Part shown: one piece after another, positions 1-7,312 of the stretch
Layout of the letters: every line of letters starts with the position of its first letter
How positions within the stretch are numbered: the stretch's first letter is position 1
DNA from: Streptococcus gordonii
Lineage (GTDB): Bacteria > Bacillota > Bacilli > Lactobacillales > Streptococcaceae
NCBI RefSeq assembly: GCF_001553855.1
Contig: NZ_LQWV01000002.1
Span: 152,614-164,882 of the forward strand
Reading direction: 5' to 3'
Length of the DNA stretch: 12,269 nt
Notes under the pieces: model-generated
Database searches by the model: none
Told to the model about the DNA's origin: nothing
What the model saw: the letters and a program-made list of their open reading frames with translations, nothing else
Translations under genes and position numbers: made by a program

Positions 1-22
1 TTATGTAATGTTTTTTGCTTAA

Positions 23-823
23 TTAATGATTTGTCCCCATACTTAGCGTTTCTGGAAGAGTGCTGCCTCCATCAATTACAATTTGAGAACCGGTTAGATA
101 AGAAGATTCATCACTACCTAGAAAAGCAAACAACTCGCCAACTTCTGTTGGTTTTGCCAATCTTTTCATTGGGACTGCTGAAGCAATATCTTGGATAGGT
201 TCTTCTGGATTAATAGGATTAGATTCAAGAGCCATTTTTTCAACCATGGGTGTTCGAGCATAGCCTAATTGAGTACAGTTTATCCGAATATTTTTGTGGG
301 CGTATTCTACTGCTAGTGCTTTTGTTAAACCAACAAGAGCTGACTTTGTCATTGCATAAGCCGCTTCCTCTGCATCTGCCACAAGGTCTCCAGTGACAGA
401 AGAAGCTATGACGATTGAACCATATCCTTGTTTTAGCATAGGTTTTAAAGAAGCTTGGCAACTATTCCACACACCTTTAATATTGACGTCAATGTGCTGA
501 TCACGTATTTGGTCAGACATTTGATCAAATGGTGCCAAGCGACAAATACCAGCATTACAACAGGCAATATCTAGACTACCAAAGTTTTCAAGTGTTAGAG
601 TGACTGCTTCTTCTAAGTCTTGTCTATTTCTAACATCACCTATAAAACTAATAATATCTTGATGGTAATCATCTCTTAACTTCTGAGCAGTTACTTCGAC
701 GTGAGGATCTAAATCAAAAAGACATAATTTTGCGCCATATTTGGCATAGACTTGAGCAATTCCTTCACCTAATCCAACAGCTGCACCAGTAATTAAAGCA
801 ATTTTTCCGCTTAATTTATCCAT
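23..823 (-). CDS. ucpA: UcpA-like short-chain dehydrogenase/reductase
   Basis: A 266-residue classical SDR, a predicted cytosolic NAD(P)-dependent oxidoreductase whose substrate is unknown. The Rossmann glycine motif TGAAVGLG is at 12-19. An acidic residue (D37) ends beta-strand 2, which in this family favours NAD(H) over NADP(H). The catalytic tetrad is N114, S142, Y156 and K160 (YAMTK). The usual NNAG motif reads CNAG (89-92), so Cys replaces the first Asn. The stretch around 237-262, with DESSYLTG and DGGSTLPET, resembles what I recall of E. coli UcpA, as do the CRL, KGVWN and SSVTGD segments, so UcpA is preferred over FabG. The ATG at 821-823 has an AAAGGA ribosome site about 9 bases upstream. 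It has its own promoter and sits downstream of the esterase-operon terminator. UcpA's physiological role is poorly defined. SDR assignment is certain and the UcpA subgroup is likely. Confidence 0.9.
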   Translation of the reverse strand: MDKLSGKIALITGAAVGLGEGIAQVYAKYGAKLCLFDLDPHVEVTAQKLRDDYHQDIISFIGDVRNRQDLEEAVTLTLENFGSLDIACCNAGICRLAPFDQMSDQIRDQHIDVNIKGVWNSCQASLKPMLKQGYGSIVIASSVTGDLVADAEEAAYAMTKSALVGLTKALAVEYAHKNIRINCTQLGYARTPMVEKMALESNPINPEEPIQDIASAVPMKRLAKPTEVGELFAFLGSDESSYLTGSQIVIDGGSTLPETLSMGTNH

Positions 824-871
824 AGCTAGTAGTCCTTTCTAATAAACTTGATTGGCGTTGTCTTCACTTTT

Positions 872-900
872 AGTTTAATACTTTGTGAAAAACTTGTCAA
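872..900 (-). promoter_or_regulatory. Promoter of ucpA-like gene
   Basis: On the minus strand a perfect -35 box TTGACA (895-900) is followed by a 17-base spacer and a weaker -10 box TAAACT (872-877), about 50 bases before the start codon. It lies just past the upstream operon's terminator, which implies independent transcription. Unlike the other promoters in the window it has no TG extension before the -10 box. Confidence 0.65.
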
Positions 901-920
901 ACTAAGGATGTTTTTTATAA

Positions 921-952
921 TAAAAAAATCAAGAAGATTTTACTTCTCGATT
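921..952 (-). terminator. Rho-independent terminator of the esterase operon
   Basis: The minus strand has arms AATCGAGAAG and CTTCTTGATT, 10 bp with one G-U pair, around a TAAAAT loop, followed by a run of seven T. It begins about 16 bases after the stop codon of the gene at 969-1898. Confidence 0.85.
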
Positions 953-968
953 TAAATTTAAAAGATTT

Positions 969-1898
969 TTAACCCACTACAGCTTCAGCAATCTCTTGTC
1001 TGCTAATTCCAGCAAAGTAGCGGCTGATATCAATCATTTCAAGAGCTTTAAGGACATCTTCACGTTCGTATTTAACACCGCGCAGCACATCTTCTACTGC
1101 TGCTACGTCTTCAATACCAAAGAAATCCCCATAGATAATGTTGTTGAATCTAAGATTCAAGATATCAAAATCTATAAGGAAATATGGCATTTGCTTACGC
1201 CACCAGACCCAGTCATGAGCCACATCGTGGCCCCATTCAGCAAACCAAGCAGGAATCTGTTTATAATCAAAGGCTTTTTTCAGAGTGTAAAATGATGGCA
1301 ATCCATCCGCCTCCCAAGCTCCATGCCCAGTGCAAACAATGATATCTGCCTGTCGATAACGATCAATAAACCAGCTATCATTTTGATTCCAAATATAGTC
1401 AGCTGGAGAATTCTGATAAACTGCTTCATCATTCCCATAATCACCTAAAAAATATCGTGCATCATAGACACCACTAAGAGCAATTACTTTATTAAAAACA
1501 TCGGGATGTTGAAGAAAGAAATTCATAGCATGATAACCACCCATTGAACAGCCTGTCGTCATCATAGGATCAAACCAGCCCGTTTTATGTTTAATAAAAG
1601 GAATGGCTTCTTGGATGACATAGTGTTCATAAGCACGATGCATCTCTGCTCTATCGTGCGGGCTCTTCCAATCTGCTAACCAACTTTCACTATCAACACT
1701 GCTCAAAGTAAAAAATTGTACTTTACCAGCTTCTATAAAACCAGAGCAAGCATCAATCATGCCAAAGTCTGCATATTCATTATGACTTCCACCAGAAGAG
1801 GCAAAGACGAGAACAGGAAGACCAGAATGCCCATAGCGATTAACATACATTTCTCGATTAAGATTTCCACTCCAATGACTTAAAAATTCAACATGCAT
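969..1898 (-). CDS. Putative esterase, alpha/beta hydrolase fold (esterase D-like), with C-terminal extension
   Basis: A 309-residue predicted cytosolic serine hydrolase with no signal peptide. The nucleophile elbow is GCSMG (116-120, Ser118). The late histidine is in a HDWVWWR context (His228), a pattern common in PF00756 esterases. An acid near E196/D198 could complete the triad. The fold seems finished by about residue 245. Roughly 65 more residues follow, predicted helical and rich in acidic residues, with no function I recognise. I chose ATG 1896-1898 because GGAG lies about 7 bases upstream; an in-frame start at 1931 adds 11 residues without a comparable ribosome site. It lies 49 bases downstream of a second esterase gene and is probably co-transcribed with it, ending at the hairpin near 935. 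Substrate unknown; a feruloyl or acetyl carbohydrate esterase or an S-formylglutathione-hydrolase-like enzyme are all possible. Confidence 0.85.
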   Translation of the reverse strand: MHVEFLSHWSGNLNREMYVNRYGHSGLPVLVFASSGGSHNEYADFGMIDACSGFIEAGKVQFFTLSSVDSESWLADWKSPHDRAEMHRAYEHYVIQEAIPFIKHKTGWFDPMMTTGCSMGGYHAMNFFLQHPDVFNKVIALSGVYDARYFLGDYGNDEAVYQNSPADYIWNQNDSWFIDRYRQADIIVCTGHGAWEADGLPSFYTLKKAFDYKQIPAWFAEWGHDVAHDWVWWRKQMPYFLIDFDILNLRFNNIIYGDFFGIEDVAAVEDVLRGVKYEREDVLKALEMIDISRYFAGISRQEIAEAVVG

Positions 1899-1947
1899 AA
1901 TAGACTCCTTTCTTTGATACATTAAGATCATTTCCTATAGACTGTAT

Positions 1948-2772
1948 TTACCACTGCTCACTTAAAAAACGAAGGCAATCAAGTAAATGTTCTGACCAAG
2001 CAATCTCGTTATGTTCGGCACCAGCCTGAATTTTTAAAACAAGATTGTCAATATCTATACCAGCAACTAAGAGCTGACGATAGTATTTAACAGATGAATC
2101 AATATAAGCTTGTTTTATATTACCAGCCATCAAGGTTTTATCCGTATCATCTGCCTCATCGGTTCCAACATAAATAAAGACCCGTTGATTCAGTTTAAGT
2201 GATTGACGCTTGATATAGCGATCAAAATCTTCTTGATGAAGCCAATTAGCGGATGAAAAAACACCGAGACAACCAATTTGGTCTTCATATTCAACACCCA
2301 TAAACTGAGTAATATTGCCACCTAAAGAGCTCCCGATCATAGCCGTATGTTTGAAATCTGATTTGGTTCGATAATTTTCGTCAATAAAAGGTTTGACGAC
2401 ATCCATAACGAACTCAGCGTACTCACTTCCCTTGCCACCAAAAGAAACACCTGGAATATTCATTTCTTTATACTTCCACGCCGAGTATTCATTCATTCGA
2501 TTGACTCCATCATTATCAATTGCGACGACAATCATTTTTTCTAAATCAGGATTGCGTTTGATAATTGGAATAATCTTCCAGGAATGACCGCTGAAAGACT
2601 CTTTACTATAAAGAACATTTTGTCCATCATGAAAATAAACAACAGGATAACTTTTTTCAAGATCCTCTGAGTAATTTTTCGGCAATAAGACTCGAACTCT
2701 ACGTTTTGTCTGGCTATATGGGACAAGAAGTTCATGAGTTTTCATATCTAGGTAAAAATAAGATTTGTTCAT
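1948..2772 (-). CDS. Putative esterase, PF00756-type alpha/beta hydrolase
   Basis: A 274-residue predicted cytosolic hydrolase. It has the early strand and turn PVVYFHDGQN (43-52), typical of PF00756 esterases and their oxyanion region. The nucleophile elbow is GSSLG (147-151, Ser149). An acidic cluster is at 205-211 (DEADDTD), and His254 in AEHNE is the probable catalytic base. No signal peptide or membrane segment is seen. The start is placed at ATG 2770-2772. A TTG at 2796 would add 8 residues, but it has no ribosome site and would lie only a few bases from the predicted transcription start. It is the first gene of a two-esterase operon. The two proteins share fold and motif order but are clearly diverged, so they are not a recent duplication. 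The substrate cannot be read from the sequence. Confidence 0.85.
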   Translation of the reverse strand: MNKSYFYLDMKTHELLVPYSQTKRRVRVLLPKNYSEDLEKSYPVVYFHDGQNVLYSKESFSGHSWKIIPIIKRNPDLEKMIVVAIDNDGVNRMNEYSAWKYKEMNIPGVSFGGKGSEYAEFVMDVVKPFIDENYRTKSDFKHTAMIGSSLGGNITQFMGVEYEDQIGCLGVFSSANWLHQEDFDRYIKRQSLKLNQRVFIYVGTDEADDTDKTLMAGNIKQAYIDSSVKYYRQLLVAGIDIDNLVLKIQAGAEHNEIAWSEHLLDCLRFLSEQW

Positions 2773-2808
2773 TATCTGAAAACTTTCTATTTCCAATAAA
2801 TTTTATCT

Positions 2809-2838
2809 ATTATAACACAAAAAAAGAAAAAAAGTCAG
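2809..2838 (-). promoter_or_regulatory. Promoter of the two-esterase operon
   Basis: A perfect -10 TATAAT (2809-2814) is preceded by TGT, making an extended -10. A partial -35 CTGACT (2833-2838) lies 18 bases upstream and overlaps the preceding terminator stem. The predicted leader before ATG 2772 is about 30 bases. Confidence 0.7.
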
Positions 2839-2857
2839 GTTTTCCTGAACTTTTTTT
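2827..2857 (-). terminator. Rho-independent terminator of the FNT channel gene
   Basis: On the minus strand a GC-containing stem (TCAGG/CCTGA, extended by AAAG/CTTT across one bulged base) with an AAAA loop is followed by seven T. A-rich and T-rich runs flank both sides, so it may be bidirectional. It begins about 9 bases after the channel gene's stop codon. Confidence 0.85.
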
Positions 2858-2865
2858 AATTATAT

Positions 2866-3663
2866 CTAATCAACGTACGTTTCTTCGTCTTTGTTCATCC
2901 AAGCATATGGAAGACCAATCAACAGACCACCACCAATTACATTACCAATAAATGTAATGCTGAAATGTCTTAAAACATTGAAAACATCAAATCCTTGGAC
3001 CTGACTAGCAATCTTATTAAAAGCAATCAATGAGAAAGAGGCAAAGTTTGCAGCCAAGTGTTCGTTAGTCAAAAACACGAACATATATATAGCTGAAATG
3101 ACGATCCACATTTTTGCTGTAGAACTCTTAATCAATAAGAATGATAAAATAGCAACATTTACAAAAATGTTAGCCGCAATAGCTTCAAATAAAACTACAC
3201 TATTACCTCGGCTAAGCTTGTTTGCAACAACTGTCCCAACGAAGCCATCCGGTGTCAATCCAGCATAAGCCACTGTTTGGTTGAAAATCCAACCAATAAT
3301 TGCCGCTCCAACAAGATTAAAGAAAGTACAGTACAGTAAAATCAGCAAGGCTTTATAAAACTTGATTTTTTTCAAAAAAGTTCCTGCAGTCAAGTACATC
3401 ATGTTTGATGTTGTTAACTCAGCGTTTAAGAAGAGGATATATACCAATCCCCAAGCAAATATGAACGGAAACAGGAGGCGTCCAGAGCCTGGTACTATCT
3501 TGTTAATAACGTCTGCAGCAATTGCTCCTGCAGCAGTACTTAATGTTAAGAAAGCCCCAGCGTACATAGAACGAACAGCATACTTTGCTTTACTACTATC
3601 AAATAAGGCCTCTTTCTTCTGACAAGCAAATGCAACTTTTGTGATAAATGACGATTCTGCCAT
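2866..3663 (-). CDS. Formate/nitrite transporter (FNT) family channel
   Basis: A 265-residue integral membrane protein of usual FNT length. Six hydrophobic segments are visible at roughly 34-55, 64-86, 104-128, 158-178, 184-204 and 232-255. The pattern AELTTSN (81-87) matches the family's AEL(F/C)TGN-type motif after segment 2. The NEHLAANF stretch (200-207) carries the central-pore histidine (His202) that FocA/NirC channels use to protonate their anion. Members form pentamers passing formate, nitrite, hydrosulfide or lactate; the substrate cannot be decided here. In a fermenting streptococcus formate from pyruvate formate-lyase is the natural candidate, which is inference. AAGGGGA lies about 7 bases before the ATG. 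It is monocistronic: own promoter at 3694-3722, own terminator at 2827-2857. Confidence 0.92.
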   Translation of the reverse strand: MAESSFITKVAFACQKKEALFDSSKAKYAVRSMYAGAFLTLSTAAGAIAADVINKIVPGSGRLLFPFIFAWGLVYILFLNAELTTSNMMYLTAGTFLKKIKFYKALLILLYCTFFNLVGAAIIGWIFNQTVAYAGLTPDGFVGTVVANKLSRGNSVVLFEAIAANIFVNVAILSFLLIKSSTAKMWIVISAIYMFVFLTNEHLAANFASFSLIAFNKIASQVQGFDVFNVLRHFSITFIGNVIGGGLLIGLPYAWMNKDEETYVD

Positions 3664-3693
3664 ACTAATTTCCCCTTAAAAAATATTACGACC

Positions 3694-3722
3694 ATTATAT
3701 CATAAAATGAAGAATTACGAAA
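3694..3722 (-). promoter_or_regulatory. Promoter of FNT channel gene
   Basis: An extended -10 TGATATAAT has TATAAT at 3694-3699. The -35 position (3717-3722, TTTCGT) matches poorly, so activity probably rests on the TG extension. Confidence 0.65.
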
Positions 3723-3744
3723 TCGTTTTCTTAAATTTTAAGAG

Positions 3745-3773
3745 AAAAAAGAATTAGGATCTTTTCCTAACTC
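3745..3773 (-). terminator. Rho-independent terminator of glucosaminidase gene
   Basis: The minus strand has arms GAGTTAGGA and TCCTAATTC, 9 bp with one G-U pair, around a five-base loop, followed by six T. It starts about 17 bases after the stop codon at 3791. Confidence 0.85.
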
Positions 3774-3790
3774 TTTTCCTACTTTTTCGT

Positions 3791-4480
3791 TTAACGATTC
3801 GCCCAAGCGACGTCTTCGTCCAATATTTCTTGACTAGTATACTGCTGACGATAAATATTATAAACAAGATCGCCACTGTATGCTTGCTGATAACTGGGAG
3901 TATCATATTGAGTCAAGTTATACTTTTCAATAATATAATTTAATTTTGCATTATAACTTGAATCTGTCGCATAAACACCTGTTAAAGCTGCTGTTGCATC
4001 TTGATAGCTAGTCGTATTGCTCTTCCAAGCATTCGCATAATAACCTTGGCGAAGAATTGCTACATAATCCTGTAAAGATTCATAATAACTTGGGTAAGAA
4101 CGGAATTCTGCATCAATATTATATGCATTTCCTTGACCATCATCTTCCCAAGTAAGCATTGTAGCAGACTGGCCACCGTAGTGTCCTTTTACACCAAAAA
4201 GGTTGTAGTGAGGCGCTGAGGCCAGGCCTGAGCGACCTGAATTACTTTCAAGAATAGCTTGAGCGATCATTACAGAAGCGTATAAATCATTCTCCTGACC
4301 CAATTGACGAGCTGATTCAGCTATCTGAGAAATAAATACTTCAGTTGGATTATAGTATTGAACTGTTTGTTCCTCGTTAGCATCAACTGACTTTGTATTG
4401 TTTGCTAGTAAAGCACTAATCATAATAGCAGACATAAATACTGTCATCACTGCTAAAAGTGCACTCATTTTCTTCTTCAT
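3791..4480 (-). CDS. Secreted GH73 glucosaminidase-domain peptidoglycan hydrolase
   Basis: A 229-residue predicted exported hydrolase that cleaves the N-acetylglucosaminyl bond of peptidoglycan. The signal peptide is MKKK plus a hydrophobic core (5-26), with a likely signal-peptidase I site VDA|NEE near residue 34. The mature protein is essentially one glucosaminidase (PF01832) domain. The proposed catalytic Glu78 lies in AILESNSGRSGLA, followed by YNLFGVKG (92-99), an aromatic-rich middle, and the late motif YATDSSYNAKL (170-180). There are no choline-binding, LysM or SH3 repeats, so wall targeting must come from the catalytic domain or the short Tyr/Gln-rich tail (about 191-229). AGGAG precedes the ATG. 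It has its own promoter and terminator, and a WalR/VicR-like box upstream hints at control by the cell-wall two-component system. Likely roles are cell separation or wall turnover. Confidence 0.9.
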   Translation of the reverse strand: MKKKMSALLAVMTVFMSAIMISALLANNTKSVDANEEQTVQYYNPTEVFISQIAESARQLGQENDLYASVMIAQAILESNSGRSGLASAPHYNLFGVKGHYGGQSATMLTWEDDGQGNAYNIDAEFRSYPSYYESLQDYVAILRQGYYANAWKSNTTSYQDATAALTGVYATDSSYNAKLNYIIEKYNLTQYDTPSYQQAYSGDLVYNIYRQQYTSQEILDEDVAWANR

Positions 4481-4509
4481 AGTCTTAACTCCTAAAAAAT
4501 ACTACAATA

Positions 4510-4518
4510 ATTGTAGCA
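4510..4518 (-). promoter_or_regulatory. Extended -10 promoter of glucosaminidase gene
   Basis: TGC TACAAT on the minus strand is an extended -10 element about 30 bases before the start codon. No good -35 hexamer is found at 16-18 bases, which fits a promoter that depends on an activator. Confidence 0.5.
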
Positions 4519-4547
4519 TAATAAATAATGACATAAAATGCGAATTG

Positions 4548-4564
4548 ATTACAATTTCATGACA
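4548..4564 (-). promoter_or_regulatory. Candidate WalR/VicR binding site
   Basis: On the minus strand TGTCAT - 5 bases - TGTAAT. The published WalR/VicR consensus is two TGTWAH half-sites five bases apart; this site differs only at the fourth base of the first half. It lies about 33-50 bases upstream of the -10 box of a peptidoglycan hydrolase gene, the class of gene this regulator typically controls. Confidence 0.5.
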
Positions 4565-4582
4565 GTTTTACTTTTTCTTAGT

Positions 4583-4606
4583 AAAAAAACAGAAGTACTC
4601 TTCTGC
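4583..4606 (-). terminator. Rho-independent terminator of the folA-clpX-engB operon
   Basis: The minus strand has CAGAAG - AGTA - CTTCTG followed by seven T, with A-T pairs able to extend the stem. It begins about 8 bases after the engB stop codon. Confidence 0.85.
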
Positions 4607-4613
4607 TTTTTTG

Positions 4614-5207
4614 TTATTCATTCACTTTTTCTAAGATAGCATCCCAAGATGCATCTAAACCAGTTTTATCTACTGATGAAAAGAGAATAAATGTATCAGC
4701 TGGGTCAAAATTTAGTTTTTTCTTGATAGCCGATTCATGTTTGTTCCATTTCCCACGAGGAATTTTATCCGCTTTTGTTGCTACAAGAATCACTGGAATT
4801 TCATAGTACTTCAAAAATTCATACATTTGAACATCATCCGCACTTGGATCGTGTCGTAAATCAACTAAACTGACTACAGCTCGCAGATTCTCTCTGCTGG
4901 TCAGGTATTCTTCAATCATTCTTCCCCATTTAGCACGTTCAGTCTTTGAAACCTTAGCATAACCATAGCCAGGAACATCAACAAACCGAAGTTTATCATC
5001 AATATTGAAGAAGTTTAACAATTGAGTTTTCCCAGGTTTCCCAGATGTACGCGCTAAATTTTTACGATTAAGCATCGTATTAATAAAACTTGATTTACCG
5101 ACGTTAGATCTACCAGCAAGAGCGATTTCTGGAATATCATCTTGAGGATAGTGAGATTTATTAGCCGCACTCAGCAAAATTTCTGCATTATGTGTGTTAA
5201 TTTCCAT
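4614..5207 (-). CDS. engB: Ribosome biogenesis GTPase EngB (YsxC/YihA)
   Basis: A 197-residue TrmE-Era-EngA-EngB-Septin-like GTPase needed for late 50S ribosomal subunit assembly; cytosolic and ribosome-associated. All G motifs are present: G1 GRSNVGKS (32-39), the G2 threonine in GKTQ (59-62), G3 DVPG (77-80), G4 TKAD (144-147) and a G5-like SSVDKTG (177-183). The length fits the family. It is last in the folA operon, 9 bases after clpX. Its GAGG ribosome site overlaps the clpX TGA stop, which suggests translational coupling. The clpX-engB pairing is common in Firmicutes. Confidence 0.97.
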   Translation of the reverse strand: MEINTHNAEILLSAANKSHYPQDDIPEIALAGRSNVGKSSFINTMLNRKNLARTSGKPGKTQLLNFFNIDDKLRFVDVPGYGYAKVSKTERAKWGRMIEEYLTSRENLRAVVSLVDLRHDPSADDVQMYEFLKYYEIPVILVATKADKIPRGKWNKHESAIKKKLNFDPADTFILFSSVDKTGLDASWDAILEKVNE

Positions 5208-5216
5208 ATTTTGACC

Positions 5217-6446
5217 TCAAGCAGTCTCTAAAATTGGTTTATCCGTACCATCAACGGCTTCCTTCGTAATTCTGACAAGTTTCACATTTTCTTTACTTGG
5301 AACTTCAAACATAACATCCATCATGGTTTCTTCGATGATAGAACGTAGACCGCGAGCACCAGTTTTGCGCTCAATGGCCTTGTTCGCGATTTCCTGTAAA
5401 GCATCATCATCAAACTCTAGTTTAACATCATCATAAGACAAGAGAGCTTGGTATTGTTTAACCAAAGCATTCTTAGGTTCACGAAGAATACGAACCAAGT
5501 CATCTACAGTCAGTTGTTCCAGAGCAGCAAAAACAGGCAAACGACCAATTAATTCAGGGATAATTCCAAATTTTTGAATATCTTCGGCAATAATAGCCTG
5601 CATGTAGGACTCGTTTTCATCAATAGCTTTGTTATTTTGACCAAAACCAATAATTTTCTCGCCCAAACGTTGTTTAACAATTTCTTCAATTCCATCAAAG
5701 GCACCACCAACGATGAAAAGAATATTTTTGGTATCAACTTGAATCATTTCTTGCTGCGGATGCTTGCGACCTCCTTGAGGCGGAACACTTGCTACAGTAC
5801 CCTCGATAATTTTTAAGAGTGCTTGCTGTACTCCTTCACCTGATACATCGCGCGTGATAGAAACATTTTCACTTTTTTTAGCGATCTTATCAATCTCATC
5901 AACGTAGATAATTCCGCGTTCTGCACGTTCAATATTGAAATCAGCCGCCTGTAAAAGTTTTAAAAGAATATTTTCTACATCTTCTCCGACATAACCAGCC
6001 TCTGTTAATGCTGTCGCATCAGCAATCGCAAATGGCACATTTAAACTTCTAGCCAAGGTTTGAGCAAGAAAAGTTTTTCCAGAACCCGTTGGACCGATCA
6101 TTAAAATATTTGATTTTTGTAATTCAACATCGTCTTCTTCGCGACTGTCATGAAAATTAATACGCTTGTAGTGATTATATACCGCTACAGCTAGCGCTCT
6201 TTTAGCACGCTCTTGGCCGATGACATAATGGTTTAGAATATGCAATAATTCTTGAGGTTTTGGAACCTCTGACAAGTCAGCTAAGACTTCTTCGGCCAAT
6301 TCTTCACGGATAATTTCTTGCGCTAATTCTACACACTCATTACAAATAAAAGCGTTATTACCTGCAATAATCTTTTGAACTTCATCTTGGTTCTTCCCAC
6401 AAAATGAACAATATACCATCATCTCTTCATTACGATTGGTAGGCAT
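5217..6446 (-). CDS. clpX: ATP-dependent Clp protease ATP-binding subunit ClpX
   Basis: A 409-residue AAA+ unfoldase that hands substrates to ClpP. An N-terminal zinc-binding domain has four cysteines (C13, C16, C35, C38). Walker A GPTGSGKT is at 118-125, the pore-1 loop GYVG at 151-154, and Walker B ends in VDEID (182-186). The RKH loop is at 227-229, the ClpP-docking IGF loop at 266-268, and the sensor-2 arginine in TGARGLRS (362-369). The length is normal. AAAGGGAG sits about 9 bases before the ATG. It follows the 56-residue gene by 34 bases with no convincing promoter between, so it probably belongs to the folA transcript. I saw no CtsR-type operator upstream. clpP is not in the window. 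Confidence 0.98.
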   Translation of the reverse strand: MPTNRNEEMMVYCSFCGKNQDEVQKIIAGNNAFICNECVELAQEIIREELAEEVLADLSEVPKPQELLHILNHYVIGQERAKRALAVAVYNHYKRINFHDSREEDDVELQKSNILMIGPTGSGKTFLAQTLARSLNVPFAIADATALTEAGYVGEDVENILLKLLQAADFNIERAERGIIYVDEIDKIAKKSENVSITRDVSGEGVQQALLKIIEGTVASVPPQGGRKHPQQEMIQVDTKNILFIVGGAFDGIEEIVKQRLGEKIIGFGQNNKAIDENESYMQAIIAEDIQKFGIIPELIGRLPVFAALEQLTVDDLVRILREPKNALVKQYQALLSYDDVKLEFDDDALQEIANKAIERKTGARGLRSIIEETMMDVMFEVPSKENVKLVRITKEAVDGTDKPILETA

Positions 6447-6480
6447 AATACTAGTCTCCCTTTAATATATATTCGTCAAA

Positions 6481-6651
6481 TTAAAATAAAGTCATATAAA
6501 AAGCGTGAATACTATTCACTAAATTTGTAAAGGCATTAAGCAAAAATAAAATGGACAAACCATACCGCCTTTTTCTAAAAGTTTGTACGGAACAAACAAG
6601 GCAAATGGCGCACAAAAAGGCCGTAAAAACCCCAAAAACACTTCTTTCCAC
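6481..6651 (-). CDS. Small two-segment membrane protein between folA and clpX (56 residues)
   Basis: A GTG-start frame (6649-6651) encoding 56 residues and ending TAA at 6481-6483. It begins 3 bases after the folA stop codon; the GAAAGAAAGGG ribosome site lies inside the folA 3' end, implying coupled translation. The protein starts MERSVFGVFTAFLC. It has a hydrophobic N-terminal segment (about 4-22, with two or three Cys), a basic turn FRKRRYG (25-31), and a second hydrophobic segment (about 32-54) containing NAFTNLVNS. A hairpin in the membrane with the basic turn in the cytosol is the simplest topology. From memory, other streptococci have a hypothetical gene of about this size at the same place, which supports it being real. 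Function unknown. The non-ATG start and short length make it easy to miss. Confidence 0.75.
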   Translation of the reverse strand: MERSVFGVFTAFLCAICLVCSVQTFRKRRYGLSILFLLNAFTNLVNSIHAFYMTLF

Positions 6652-6654
6652 TTT

Positions 6655-7167
6655 TTATGAACCCTTTCTTTCTAGAACTTTCACGGTAAAATCATACAAA
6701 TTCTTGTCATCTTTAGGATGAAATTGGCTATTGACTTCTCTAAATGCTGTTAAGTCAAAATCCTTTGGAAAATAAGTATCACCCTCAAAACTAGCATGAA
6801 TTTCAGTTTTAATAATTTCATCTAAATGATGCTGAAATAAGGAAAAAATTTGACCACCGCCAATGATATAAAGATTTTTTTCCTGTTCCTGATACCATTT
6901 TAAAACAGAAGGCAAGTCATGATAAATTAAGACAGATTCATTTTCAACAGTATAATTCGGATCCTTAGTCAGAATAAGACTTGTCCGGTTTGGTAAAACA
7001 CGCTGATCCATACCATCGAAAGTCACTCTTCCCATTAATATAGCATGACCGGAAGTAATTTCTTTAAAATGCTTTAACTCTGCTGGTAAATGCCAAGGTA
7101 GGGATTGATTTTTTCCAATCAGTCCATTTTGATCTTGTGCCCAAATCGCCGCAATCTTTTTAGTCAT
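6655..7167 (-). CDS. folA: Dihydrofolate reductase
   Basis: A 170-residue DHFR that reduces dihydrofolate to tetrahydrofolate with NADPH, the target of trimethoprim. It shows the Met20-loop region [17 protein letters not shown] (15-31) with catalytic acid Glu30. ILMGRVTF (43-50) and [10 protein letters not shown] (99-108) form NADPH-contacting segments. Ile102 aligns, by my recollection of the pneumococcal sequence, with Ile100, whose change to Leu gives trimethoprim resistance; here it is the susceptible residue. AAAGGA precedes the ATG. It is first in the operon folA - small membrane protein - clpX - engB. thyA, whose reaction yields dihydrofolate, is transcribed in the same direction further upstream. 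Confidence 0.97.
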   Translation of the reverse strand: MTKKIAAIWAQDQNGLIGKNQSLPWHLPAELKHFKEITSGHAILMGRVTFDGMDQRVLPNRTSLILTKDPNYTVENESVLIYHDLPSVLKWYQEQEKNLYIIGGGQIFSLFQHHLDEIIKTEIHASFEGDTYFPKDFDLTAFREVNSQFHPKDDKNLYDFTVKVLERKGS

Positions 7168-7194
7168 TTCATAATCCTTTTAATTGATATTTCT

Positions 7195-7203
7195 ATTCTA
7201 TCA
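7195..7203 (-). promoter_or_regulatory. Probable folA operon promoter (extended -10)
   Basis: TGA TAGAAT on the minus strand lies about 27 bases before the folA start. It is one mismatch from TATAAT and carries the TG extension. No good -35 is seen. It sits between the upstream gene's terminator and folA, where a promoter is required. Confidence 0.45.
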
Positions 7204-7267
7204 AAAAATATAAAAAAAGACTTGATTGGACTACCACTTCTCTTCATTTATTTCCAACTGAAAACAG

Positions 7268-7301
7268 ATAAAAATTCGATAACCATTGAGGTTATCGAAT
7301 T
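7268..7301 (-). terminator. Strong terminator between the membrane-protein gene and folA
   Basis: A perfect 12-bp inverted repeat AATTCGATAACC / GGTTATCGAATT with a five-base loop is followed on the minus strand by a T-rich tract. It starts about 12 bases after the stop codon at 7313 and isolates folA from upstream transcription. Confidence 0.9.
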
Positions 7302-7312
7302 AAACTTCGGAT

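Noticed and set aside
2773..2796. TTG start extending the 274-residue esterase by 8 residues
   Set aside because: It has no ribosome site and lies only a few bases from the predicted transcription start.
6447..6480. Separate clpX promoter or CtsR operator
   Set aside because: TTTGACG and an AT-rich run occur, but the spacing does not make a promoter and there is no paired GGTCAAA heptad.
6655..7167. Trimethoprim-resistant DHFR
   Set aside because: The residue aligned with pneumococcal Ile100 is Ile, and nothing suggests an acquired dfr gene; this is a normal chromosomal folA.
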